The position numbers were made by a program, and so were the translations under genes. Below the pieces are notes generated by a model. The model did no database searches, was not told where the DNA came from, and worked only from the letters and a program-made list of their open reading frames with translations. From Candidatus Collierbacteria bacterium (GTDB taxonomy: Bacteria > Patescibacteriota > Microgenomatia > UBA1400 > MFAQ01), in the NCBI GenBank assembly GCA_023245265.1, contig JAHFKQ010000042.1:1-7089 (forward strand): 7,089 nt of DNA, in the 5' to 3' direction. Each line of letters begins with the position of its first letter. Positions within the stretch are counted from its first letter, which is position 1. Positions 1 to 5,274 of the stretch are shown one piece after another.

Positions 1-2
1 TA

Positions 3-230
3 TCCGGCTTGTTTTCTAAACTAACAACGGTCAAGGAAAAACAGGATCCGAAGATTGAGACAACCATGAAAATCTATGTGGATGAGGTCTTGGTGAAAGG
101 ACAATTGATCGGTAACTCGGTCCGGATTGAGGTTCTCGATCCAAGCCATGAAGCAGATGCCAACAAAATGTGTGATTTGATTCTTGAGAATTTTGGTATT
201 GTGCCGACCTGCACCCTCGTATGGGGGTAA
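3..230 (+). CDS. Hypothetical protein, 5' end probably outside the window
   Basis: The reading frame is open to the left edge and ends in TAA at 228-230, so at least 75 codons are visible. The first in-frame ATG is at 66-68. No good ribosome binding site precedes it or the TTG at 9-11, which suggests the true start lies upstream and this is the C-terminal part of a longer protein. The visible product is small, soluble-looking and mixed alpha/beta, with an acidic middle (EVLDPSHEADANK) and the end PTCTLVWG. I recognise no family. It converges on rplL and shares the bidirectional terminator at 238-265 with it. The coding status rests on the intact frame and on the terminator lying directly after the stop codon. 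Confidence 0.6.
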   Translation, partial: SGLFSKLTTVKEKQDPKIETTMKIYVDEVLVKGQLIGNSVRIEVLDPSHEADANKMCDLILENFGIVPTCTLVWG

Positions 231-237
231 AACCACC

Positions 238-265
238 AAAAACCCCGCCTTTCGGCGGGGTTTTT
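238..265. terminator. Bidirectional intrinsic terminator between convergent genes
   Basis: A 7-bp GC stem (CCCCGCC 243-249 with GGCGGGG 254-260) closes a TTTC loop. It is flanked by five A on the left and five T on the right, so it works on either strand. It sits 7 nt after the stop of the plus-strand partial gene and about 40 nt after the stop of rplL on the minus strand, and plausibly ends both transcripts. Confidence 0.9.
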
Positions 266-303
266 CTTTTGGATCCCCGCTCACGCGAGGATAGAATTGA
301 AAA

Positions 304-678
304 TTATTTCAATTCTACTTTGGCACCGGCGGCTTCAAGCTTGGCTTTAGCGGCGTCGGCATCTTCTTTCTTAGCACCTTCGAGAATCAAAGCGGGAGCT
401 TTCTCGACGAGGTTCTTGGCTTCGACTAGACCGAGGTCTGTCTTCAGCTCACGAACGGCTTTGATAACGGCGATCTTATTGGCGCCGGCGTCAGTGACGA
501 CGACATCAAATTCGGTCTTTTCCTCAGCAGGAGCGGCGGCCACGGCGGCGACAGCAGCGGAAGCGACTGGAGCGGCAGAGACACCGAATTTTTCCTCTAA
601 GGCTTTGACGAGTTCGGCAACTTCCAAGACGGAAAGTTCACTGACCTGGTCAACGAGTTTGGTGACTTTTTCGGACAT
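304..678 (-). CDS. rplL: 50S ribosomal protein L7/L12
   Basis: This is a 124-residue stalk protein of normal length. It binds as dimers to the C-terminal helix of L10 and recruits and activates translation GTPases. Residues 1-32 form the helical dimerisation and L10-binding domain (LVKALEEKFGV). Residues 33-51 are the flexible hinge, nearly all Ala/Val/Ser/Pro. Residues 52-124 are the globular C-terminal domain, with the family pattern EKTEFDVVV, AGANKIAVIKAVRE, LGLVEAKNLVE and a C-terminal AGAKVELK. The start ATG at 676-678 lies 33 nt downstream of the rplJ stop, so the two are co-transcribed. No Shine-Dalgarno sequence is present; the 20 nt upstream are A/T-rich (CATAAAAAAACA before ATG), as for the other ribosomal protein genes here. 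The stop is TAA. Confidence 0.98.
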   Translation of the reverse strand: MSEKVTKLVDQVSELSVLEVAELVKALEEKFGVSAAPVASAAVAAVAAAPAEEKTEFDVVVTDAGANKIAVIKAVRELKTDLGLVEAKNLVEKAPALILEGAKKEDADAAKAKLEAAGAKVELK

Positions 679-711
679 TGTTTTTTTATGATTATTAATT
701 GACGAGACTAT

Positions 712-1236
712 TTAAGCAGAGAGCTTGGCTTTTAAGGCTTCCAGGCCATAAACGAAGTTTTGGATAGGAGCTTGAAGTTGGCGAACCAAGGCTTGGGCCG
801 GGGCTTGGAGCTGGGCCAAGAGAGAGGACAAAAGTTGTTCTCGACTCGGGAGCTTGGACAAGGTGGTGATTTCGGAGATAGTGATGACCTTGTCGTCCAT
901 GACACCGGACTTGATCTTGAGCTTGTCGTGGTCCTCGGCGAACTTGGCGACGATCTTGGCGGCGGAGACGGCATCGGGACTAAAGAGAACGGCAGTCGGT
1001 CCGTTGAGGAATGAGTCGAGGTCTTTGGCTAGGTCTTTGGACTTGTTGGTGAGGGCCAGACGCATGAGGTTATTCTTGGTGACCAGGAAAGCACCACCGG
1101 TTTCACTGGCTTGGGCACGGAGTTGAGTTTGTTCGGACACGGTCAGTCCGGCGTACTCGGTGAGAATGATAGCCTGAGAATCTTGCAGATTTTTGGTGAT
1201 CTCAGCCAGTTGATGAATGTTTTTTTGATTAGGCAT
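712..1236 (-). CDS. rplJ: 50S ribosomal protein L10
   Basis: This 174-residue protein anchors the L7/L12 stalk to 23S rRNA beside L11. The N-terminal domain (about 1-130) shows family signatures: early YAGLTV, then LVTKNNLMRLAL, and FLNGPTAVLFS near residues 76-86. The C-terminal part (135-172) is a long predicted helix that binds L7/L12 dimers. It contains an 11-residue repeat, QLQAP at 142-146 and again at 153-157, followed by a third related segment (GLEALKAKL). This fits two or three L7/L12 dimer sites, though the number cannot be settled by eye. The start ATG at 1234-1236 follows AAAATAAAAAAAC without a Shine-Dalgarno sequence. It is the first gene of the rplJL operon and lies behind an L10-binding leader, so autogenous control is expected. 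Confidence 0.98.
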   Translation of the reverse strand: MPNQKNIHQLAEITKNLQDSQAIILTEYAGLTVSEQTQLRAQASETGGAFLVTKNNLMRLALTNKSKDLAKDLDSFLNGPTAVLFSPDAVSAAKIVAKFAEDHDKLKIKSGVMDDKVITISEITTLSKLPSREQLLSSLLAQLQAPAQALVRQLQAPIQNFVYGLEALKAKLSA

Positions 1237-1253
1237 GTTTTTTTATTTTGGTA

Positions 1254-1280
1254 CAAAAATGGCTCCAATCCAACAGAGCC
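1254..1280 (-). terminator. Attenuator hairpin in the rplJ leader
   Basis: On the minus strand GGCUCU (1280-1275) pairs with GGAGCC (1266-1261), giving six pairs with one G-U, around an 8-nt loop. AUUUUUG follows. The hairpin lies 18 nt upstream of the rplJ start. The U-run is short (five), which suits a conditional terminator better than a constitutive one. Confidence 0.7.
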
Positions 1281-1294
1281 TAATTTAGGTTCTG
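1274..1294 (-). promoter_or_regulatory. Candidate antiterminator hairpin in the rplJ leader
   Basis: On the minus strand CAGA (1294-1291) pairs with UCUG (1277-1274), and CCUA (1289-1286) pairs with UAGG (1282-1279), with one A/C mismatch and an AAU loop. Its 5' arm overlaps the outer helix of the L10 leader. Its 3' arm overlaps the 5' arm of the terminator at 1255-1280. It can therefore form only if L10 is not bound, and it then blocks the terminator. The role is inferred from these overlaps. Confidence 0.65.
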
Positions 1295-1331
1295 CAGAGG
1301 GCTTAATGATCGCCTCTGGTCTTGGAAACTA
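1281..1331 (-). promoter_or_regulatory. L10 leader (L10-L7/L12 binding mRNA element)
   Basis: Read on the minus strand, the start of the rplJL transcript contains CCAAGAC, a stem CAGAGG (1318-1313) with CCUCUG (1300-1295), and a loop holding AUUAAGC. The AGAC on the 5' side of the stem and UUAAG in the loop match the pattern I know from ribosomal L10 leaders, for example Bacillus, with AGAC, a short stem and CUUAAU. An outer helix can form between UAGUUU (1331-1326) and GAACCUA (1293-1287) with one bulged C. The element lies between the promoter and rplJ, exactly where L10 leaders occur. A covariance-model scan would settle the assignment. Confidence 0.85.
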
Positions 1332-1337
1332 GGGGTT

Positions 1338-1366
1338 ATTATAGCCATTAAGTCGCAGGAGTTCAA
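1338..1366 (-). promoter_or_regulatory. rplJL promoter
   Basis: On the minus strand the -35 is TTGAAC (1366-1361), the spacer is 17 bp, and the -10 is a perfect TATAAT (1343-1338). The expected start is near 1330, which places the L10 leader at the very 5' end of the RNA, so the transcript would carry about 94 nt of leader. This is the best sigma-70-type promoter in the window. Confidence 0.85.
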
Positions 1367-1399
1367 GTGGTAATCTAAAGTAATCCTATAACCATAGTA

Positions 1400-1408
1400 T
1401 GTTAAAAT
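1400..1408 (+). promoter_or_regulatory. Candidate extended -10 promoter for the 134-residue gene
   Basis: TGTTAAAAT is a TGn motif fused to TAAAAT (1403-1408), about 50 nt upstream of the GTG start. No convincing -35 is present at the right spacing (GTAATC at 1380-1385). It is divergent from the rplJL promoter, with the two -35 regions only about 13 bp apart. Confidence 0.5.
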
Positions 1409-1456
1409 ATAAGGGTAAAGTACTTTGATTCCAAAATTGATTGCGGAGGTAGCCAA

Positions 1457-1861
1457 GTGAATGATTTGAAGCAAAAGCTGGAGGGTCTCTCGACTGAGTC
1501 GCTGGTATTTTGGCGACAGGTTCTAAATCAGCCGGTACAAATGCCTTTTTGGGAAGCCAAGTCGGTGCCGGTTCAGACTTTAGTCAAGAAGGGACTGATC
1601 TCCTTGGATAAAAAAGGGGAAGGGACTTACGCCACCTTTACGGCAGATCTGGTTAAGGAGACTTTGAAGTACCGCTTCACCTCTAATGAGCGGCTTTTCT
1701 TGACCGAACTGGCGAAAGAGCCCCTGACCATAACCGCCTGTGTCATCTGGATGGAGAGGCACGATATTCCCGAACCGGTGGTTTTTCTTGAAAACTTGGT
1801 CGATAAATCTGCGATCAAGTACCTGTATGAGCCGATCAATCTTAAGTTAGCACTGAGATAA
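1457..1861 (+). CDS. Hypothetical protein, possible tandem winged-helix
   Basis: This is a 134-residue soluble protein with no signal peptide or membrane segment. The start is GTG at 1457, chosen because GGAGG (1445-1449) lies 7 nt upstream; the nearby ATG at 1461 is in another frame. I do not recognise a family. Residues 38-68 (VQTLVKKGLIS, then a polar turn, then ATFTADLVKETL) look like the recognition helix and wing of a winged-helix domain. Residues 76-124 repeat a similar layout (ERLFLTELAKEPLTI, then FLENLVDKSAIKYL). A DNA-binding role is therefore possible but unproven, and it could equally be a protein-interaction module. It is transcribed alone: its own promoter region is divergent from rplJL and a strong terminator follows directly. 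Confidence 0.8.
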   Translation: MNDLKQKLEGLSTESLVFWRQVLNQPVQMPFWEAKSVPVQTLVKKGLISLDKKGEGTYATFTADLVKETLKYRFTSNERLFLTELAKEPLTITACVIWMERHDIPEPVVFLENLVDKSAIKYLYEPINLKLALR

Positions 1862-1867
1862 AAAAAT

Positions 1868-1896
1868 GCCCCCCGCTATGCGGGGGGCTTTTCTTT
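1868..1896 (+). terminator. Strong intrinsic terminator
   Basis: A 9-bp stem GCCCCCCGC (1868-1876) pairs with GCGGGGGGC (1880-1888) around a TAT loop, followed by TTTTCTTT. It begins 7 nt after the stop codon of the 134-residue gene. A run of A on the left may let it act on the minus strand too. Confidence 0.93.
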
Positions 1897-1962
1897 GGGC
1901 ACAAATGAGGGCCTATAGGCATATATTTAACTATTATCGGTTACTTTTTGGCCAATTAGGTG

Positions 1963-1968
1963 TACAAT
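1963..1968 (+). promoter_or_regulatory. Candidate -10 for the 520-residue membrane protein gene
   Basis: TACAAT lies about 50 nt upstream of the ATG, in the only space after the preceding terminator. The upstream region (TTACTTTTTGG near 1941) gives no clear -35, so the exact promoter is uncertain. Confidence 0.45.
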
Positions 1969-2018
1969 AGCGCCTAGTTTGAAGAACCCTAAAAATTGAA
2001 TCTCACAGGAGGATCTCA

Positions 2019-3581
2019 ATGGACAGAACTAAGTTTGATCTCTGGGTCCAGGCCATCGGTCTAGATCCACAACTGTCGGCGGCGTTTTACACCTCGATGG
2101 CCAATTATCAGAACGCGGATGTGGTCTTGAATGCGGCGGCCAGGCGAAAGATGCCGGCCAGCCAGATGTTGAGTCTACTGAAGGGTCAAGGTGTGTACAC
2201 CGAGGGCATTGAAGCCATGATGCTCACCGGCCGACAGGCTTCTCAACCGGTTTCGCCGGTCTTTGCCCGTCCGCCTCGGGGAGCCTCGATGCGCCCCGTG
2301 CGTAAGCCGGGGGCAGTAGTGATTGAGGAGGAAACCCCTCTCCAGCCTCTGCCGACGAAGAAGCCCAGTTTTCTGGACCGCTTTCGTCCCAAGAAGGCAC
2401 CTTCGGACGGTTCTGAAGCCCCTAAAAAGGGCGTGAGCCGGACTTTGGGAATTGTGTTAATGGTCGTGCTCGTGCTGATTCTAGTGGCCGTAGGCTACTT
2501 CTCGTTTGGCAGACAGGGCAATAGTAGTTATGACTTTTCATACGATATGAACGGTCAGCCTGTTGTCTCCGAGCCCGCTCCGACCTATGACCCAGCCTTG
2601 GGTTTTGCGACGCAGACGCCGGGAGAATCAGCTCCCACGCAAAAAGCGGCCCAGCCTGATCGCTGGCAACAGTTTGTGGCGCTCAATCGGAACGACAATA
2701 CGAACGGACCCTTTTTGGATAAGCCGACTGATTGGAAAGATATCTTTAAGCAGTTTCCTACCCGCTGGTTCTTATGGATAGTGTTTTTATATCCGATCTG
2801 GACTTTGCTGAAGCAGGATCGTCTGGCCGCTGAAGAGCGGACAGATGTGAAAGCGGCCAAATTGGGCTTAATTGTTTTGTTTATAGGAGTCCTTTGCGCC
2901 GGACTGTTATCCGCAGGGGTAACATATTTAGCCGTTAATATTGTGGGAACAAGCATGGAGATTCCCAGATACTTTTTTATCTCCATGGGAATAGTGGTTA
3001 ATCTCTTTGTCCAATGGACAGCGGCTATGAATGGTAGAAAGGATTACTCCACCTTCTCGATCGGCGGCTTGTTCTTCACCGGTGCCCTTCTCATCTGGTG
3101 GTTTACACCTAATTTATCCATGATTGTTCTCGGCTCTTTGTTTATGGCCGGAGGTATCTGGTTACAAAATGTGGAGATGTTGAGAACACACCAAGGTTGG
3201 GCGGCCCACATGACTACTTTGGCTATGTTACTGCTTTTTGCTGGGATTACCGCCTTTGTTTATTTTCTGGGCGGTTTGATACCGGTAATTACCTCAGCGA
3301 TGCCATGGATTCAGCAGTTTGCTTATGCGGTACTTTATTCGGGCAGGCTGTTTATCGGAGCGATAGTGGGCTTAATGGTCGCCTTTGCCGGAGGAGATTA
3401 TGTCTCGACCACCTTTATGCTGCCGGCCATCGCCGGTGGTGTATCTTTGGCCGGTAGCAAAGCGGATGATGACATGAGTCACAAATTCGATGTCAACGCC
3501 CGTTACGATGCCATGGCTTACGCCATCATGATTTTGTATCCGATTGCGGCAATCCTTTGGTACGCGATTGTTTTGCTCTAA
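2019..3581 (+). CDS. Polytopic membrane protein with cytosolic N-terminal domain, unknown function
   Basis: This is a 520-residue protein. The ATG is set by AGGAGG at 2007-2012, six nt upstream. Residues 1-75 form a helical soluble domain. Residues 76-140 are Pro/Lys/Arg-rich and probably disordered. The first membrane helix is at 143-163. Residues 164-248 form a low-complexity polar loop rich in Pro, Ser, Gln and Asn. A hydrophobic C-terminal part follows, with helices near 249-265, 282-306, 317-336, 346-363, 366-384, 397-423, 434-457, perhaps 463-479, and 499-520. The motif LYPI occurs in the first (257-260) and last (506-509) helices of this part. A charged loop KADDDMSHKFDVNARYD (481-497) precedes the last helix. 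I recognise no transporter or enzyme signature. It is a single-gene unit with its own terminator. Confidence 0.9.
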   Translation: MDRTKFDLWVQAIGLDPQLSAAFYTSMANYQNADVVLNAAARRKMPASQMLSLLKGQGVYTEGIEAMMLTGRQASQPVSPVFARPPRGASMRPVRKPGAVVIEEETPLQPLPTKKPSFLDRFRPKKAPSDGSEAPKKGVSRTLGIVLMVVLVLILVAVGYFSFGRQGNSSYDFSYDMNGQPVVSEPAPTYDPALGFATQTPGESAPTQKAAQPDRWQQFVALNRNDNTNGPFLDKPTDWKDIFKQFPTRWFLWIVFLYPIWTLLKQDRLAAEERTDVKAAKLGLIVLFIGVLCAGLLSAGVTYLAVNIVGTSMEIPRYFFISMGIVVNLFVQWTAAMNGRKDYSTFSIGGLFFTGALLIWWFTPNLSMIVLGSLFMAGGIWLQNVEMLRTHQGWAAHMTTLAMLLLFAGITAFVYFLGGLIPVITSAMPWIQQFAYAVLYSGRLFIGAIVGLMVAFAGGDYVSTTFMLPAIAGGVSLAGSKADDDMSHKFDVNARYDAMAYAIMILYPIAAILWYAIVLL

Positions 3582-3597
3582 CTTCAGAAGTTCGTTT

Positions 3598-3626
3598 GGC
3601 CCCCTAGAAATAGGGGGTCTTTTTTT
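3598..3626 (+). terminator. Intrinsic terminator with GAAA tetraloop
   Basis: CCCCCTA (3600-3606) pairs with TAGGGGG (3611-3617) around GAAA, followed by TCTTTTTTT. It ends the 520-residue membrane protein transcript, about 18 nt after the stop codon. Confidence 0.93.
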
Positions 3627-3630
3627 GTAC

Positions 3631-3656
3631 AAAAAACCCCGCCTAAGTGGCGGGGT
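3631..3656 (-). terminator. Intrinsic terminator for the small membrane protein pair
   Basis: On the minus strand CCCCGCC (3655-3649) pairs with GGCGGGG (3643-3637) around a 5-nt loop, then six T. It lies 9 nt after the stop of the 68-residue gene and abuts the opposing terminator at 3598-3626, giving two separate one-way terminators between convergent genes. Confidence 0.9.
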
Positions 3657-3665
3657 AAGGAAGAG

Positions 3666-3872
3666 TTAGTCATAAAAGATGAGATCACAAAGTTCGCAAG
3701 TTGTATAGAACAGACTGTCCGGGTGTTGTCTGATGACAGTTTTGTGAAAGCCTTGGCGACAGCGCCAGTGTGGGGCGTAGGGCACGCCGAGAGTCACTTT
3801 ATGAAAGATCACCAGCACGATGACAAAGACAGCCAGAGAACAACCGGCGAGAATGAGGATTATGGTTGCCAT
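3666..3872 (-). CDS. Small single-pass membrane protein with Cys/His-rich tail
   Basis: This 68-residue protein has an ATG at 3870-3872, set by AAAGGAG five nt upstream. Residues 3-23 form one hydrophobic helix. The tail is polar and has C38, H43, C59 and C62 (CxxC: CELC), with extra His at 35 and 50, so it may bind a metal ion, though no standard zinc-ribbon spacing is seen. A lipobox-like LAGC ends at C11, but hydrophobic residues continue past it and no positive charge precedes it, so I read a membrane anchor and not a lipoprotein. It lies 18 nt downstream of the 71-residue gene and is probably co-transcribed with it. The family is unrecognised. Confidence 0.75.
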   Translation of the reverse strand: MATIILILAGCSLAVFVIVLVIFHKVTLGVPYAPHWRCRQGFHKTVIRQHPDSLFYTTCELCDLIFYD

Positions 3873-3890
3873 AAGGGCTCCTTTAAAATA

Positions 3891-4106
3891 TTAAGCTGGG
3901 AAGTTAGATAATAACCAGACTAGACCGGCCATGAGAATGACCAGGGTGGTGAGGCCGGCAAAAAAGATACTGAACCATTCGGCCGAAAACATAACCACGG
4001 TCATCAATCCACCGGCAACGACTAGACCGGGACCTGCAGGGAGGATACCGGAGATAAAGGAGAGGAAAAAGGCGATGCCAATGAGATATTTGAAAAGGTT
4101 TTTCAA
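3891..4106 (-). CDS. Small hydrophobic membrane protein, TTG start
   Basis: This 71-residue protein has a start at the TTG on 4104-4106, because GGAGG (4116-4112) sits exactly five nt upstream. A TTG four codons earlier (4116-4118) would overlap that ribosome binding site and is rejected. It starts MKNLFKYL and has a hydrophobic N-terminal segment (5-20), a Gly/Pro-rich hairpin-like stretch GILPAGPGLVVAGGL (20-34), and a second helix (46-67). The PAGPG/AGG stretch loosely recalls half of small glycine-rich membrane families such as DUF456, but this is weak. It is the first gene of a two-gene unit with the 68-residue Cys/His protein, with a TATAAT about 36 nt upstream. Confidence 0.75.
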   Translation of the reverse strand: MKNLFKYLIGIAFFLSFISGILPAGPGLVVAGGLMTVVMFSAEWFSIFFAGLTTLVILMAGLVWLLSNFPA

Positions 4107-4141
4107 GTTTGCCTCCAAAATGTCAAAGTGTTGATAGCGTT

Positions 4142-4147
4142 ATTATA
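4142..4147 (-). promoter_or_regulatory. Candidate -10 for the small membrane protein pair
   Basis: On the minus strand a perfect TATAAT follows GGG, 9 nt downstream of the U-run of the preceding terminator and 35 nt upstream of the TTG start. The -35 position falls inside the terminator stem and shows no consensus. Confidence 0.55.
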
Positions 4148-4156
4148 CCCTATAAG

Positions 4157-4182
4157 TAAAAACCCCGCCTTTAGAGCGGGGT
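4157..4182 (-). terminator. Intrinsic terminator for the signal-anchored protein gene
   Basis: On the minus strand ACCCCGC (4182-4176) pairs with GCGGGGT (4168-4162) around a 7-nt loop, followed by TTTTAC. It begins 5 nt after the stop codon of the 326-residue gene. Confidence 0.88.
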
Positions 4183-4187
4183 ATTGA

Positions 4188-5168
4188 TTAGCGATTGATA
4201 GAAGTACCGTCACAGCGGAGGAGTGGGTCGCCACGGGTGGGAAGAAAGACCAGCTCGAAGCCTTTGACACCGTAGAGCTGAGCCAGCTCAGGGGTGTAAA
4301 ACGAGCGGATAGCCTCGTAAAACGGACCACCAGGGAGCATATCAGCTTGGATATAGTCATAGAGAATCAGGACTTTGTCCGGAGTCAGAGCGGCATCTTT
4401 GGCTTTTTTGTAAGCATCAAGCCGCAGAAAATTTTCATCTATCCCGGTCGGGAAAATGTAAGGACCCAGATCCGGCCAGAGACGGCGTTCGTCCTTACTC
4501 TTGATGGTGTAGCTTTTATCCAGAGGCGGTAGATCATTTTCGAGCACCGAAGAAGGAGTATTTTCTTCGACACTGGTGACGCAAAGATCACCGGAGTAAG
4601 TAATGATAGCCGTGGAGCCGTAGGTGACTTCCACTTTTTGGTCCGTGGTAGTGCGATTGATTTCGGACCAGTCTTCTTTAAGGGTGACTTGGGGGTGCAG
4701 AACAAAGTCGGCTTGGACACCACCGGTCAGGAGACCTTTATACACGGCGGTGTATTCGATTTCGGCGGTTCGACAAAGGATTTTATCGACCACTGGCCAA
4801 GTACAGGCGACACTGGAGACTTTTTCCGAGCTGAGGGCGACACCAAAGACCTCAAGTGAGTGGATATTGAAAGTCAAGTTAACCCAGTTTTGGGCTTGGC
4901 CATTCAAGTACTCTTGAAGGCCCGCATAGTCGCGGTTATACAGAAAAGAGTATTCAATGGTCGGAATGGGAACACCGGCATCAGCCTGTTCGGTAGCCGA
5001 GTTCGGGAGGGGTCCTTCACCATTAGGAAGAACGATGAGGGGTGGAGGAGTGGAACTGGCCGGAGAATTAGTCCGCACAAAACGGATGACGCTGTAGAGG
5101 ACAACCAGGCTAAGAGCGGTCAGAATCAGAAGTAAAAAGATAACCAGAACATTGCGCAGTTTTTGCAT
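4188..5168 (-). CDS. Signal-anchored extracytoplasmic protein, possibly DUF4230-like
   Basis: This is a 326-residue protein. The ATG at 5166-5168 has GGAGG four nt upstream. A short basic N-terminus and a hydrophobic helix at 7-30 act as a signal anchor with no clear cleavage site. A Pro/Ser-rich linker follows (34-70), and then one exported domain. Its pattern includes EIEYTAVYKGLLTGGVQADF (136-155), KVEVTYGSTAIITYSG (178-193) and a late helix LDAYKKAKDAAL (250-261). This order resembles DUF4230 proteins, but I am unsure. Four cysteines (122, 132, 196, 319) lie outside the membrane and could form disulfides. The C-terminal 80 residues continue beyond what I would expect for that family. It is a single-gene unit with its own promoter and terminator, between rplA and the small membrane genes. 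Confidence 0.88.
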   Translation of the reverse strand: MQKLRNVLVIFLLLILTALSLVVLYSVIRFVRTNSPASSTPPPLIVLPNGEGPLPNSATEQADAGVPIPTIEYSFLYNRDYAGLQEYLNGQAQNWVNLTFNIHSLEVFGVALSSEKVSSVACTWPVVDKILCRTAEIEYTAVYKGLLTGGVQADFVLHPQVTLKEDWSEINRTTTDQKVEVTYGSTAIITYSGDLCVTSVEENTPSSVLENDLPPLDKSYTIKSKDERRLWPDLGPYIFPTGIDENFLRLDAYKKAKDAALTPDKVLILYDYIQADMLPGGPFYEAIRSFYTPELAQLYGVKGFELVFLPTRGDPLLRCDGTSINR

Positions 5169-5190
5169 GAGACCTCCGAGAGACGGGGAA

Positions 5191-5220
5191 ATTTTAGGGT
5201 ACGGGGTATTTTAGCATCAA
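5191..5220 (-). promoter_or_regulatory. Promoter of the signal-anchored protein gene
   Basis: On the minus strand TTGATG (5220-5215) is separated by 18 bp from TAAAAT (5196-5191), about 22 nt before the start codon. An overlapping alternative is the extended -10 TGCTAAAAT (5216-5208), which lacks a -35. Either would give a short leader. Confidence 0.65.
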
Positions 5221-5224
5221 GAAC

Positions 5225-5252
5225 AAAAAATCCCCCTATTGGGGGATTTTTT
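5225..5252. terminator. Symmetrical bidirectional terminator after rplA
   Basis: AAAAAATCCCCC (5225-5236) is fully complementary to GGGGGATTTTTT (5241-5252) around a TATT loop. It has a U-run on both strands. On the minus strand it ends the rplKA transcript 22 nt after the rplA stop. Confidence 0.93.
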
Positions 5253-5274
5253 GACATACTGATTGAGTAAGTTT

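Noticed and set aside
221..691. 156-codon plus-strand open frame opposite rplL
   Set aside because: Shadow of rplL: its long Ala/Ser stretches reflect the antisense of Ala-rich codons, and its start has no binding site.
2585..2986. 133-codon minus-strand open frame inside the 520-residue gene
   Set aside because: It overlaps a gene with a strong binding site and membrane topology, and has no start signal of its own.
3840..3872. Lipoprotein signal (LAGC) at the start of the 68-residue protein
   Set aside because: No positive N-terminal residues, and the hydrophobic helix runs on past the cysteine, so a plain membrane anchor is more likely.
4107..4140. Perfect TTGACA near 4120-4125 on the minus strand as a -35
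   Set aside because: No -10 lies 16-19 bp downstream; that region is the ribosome binding site and start of the 71-residue gene.
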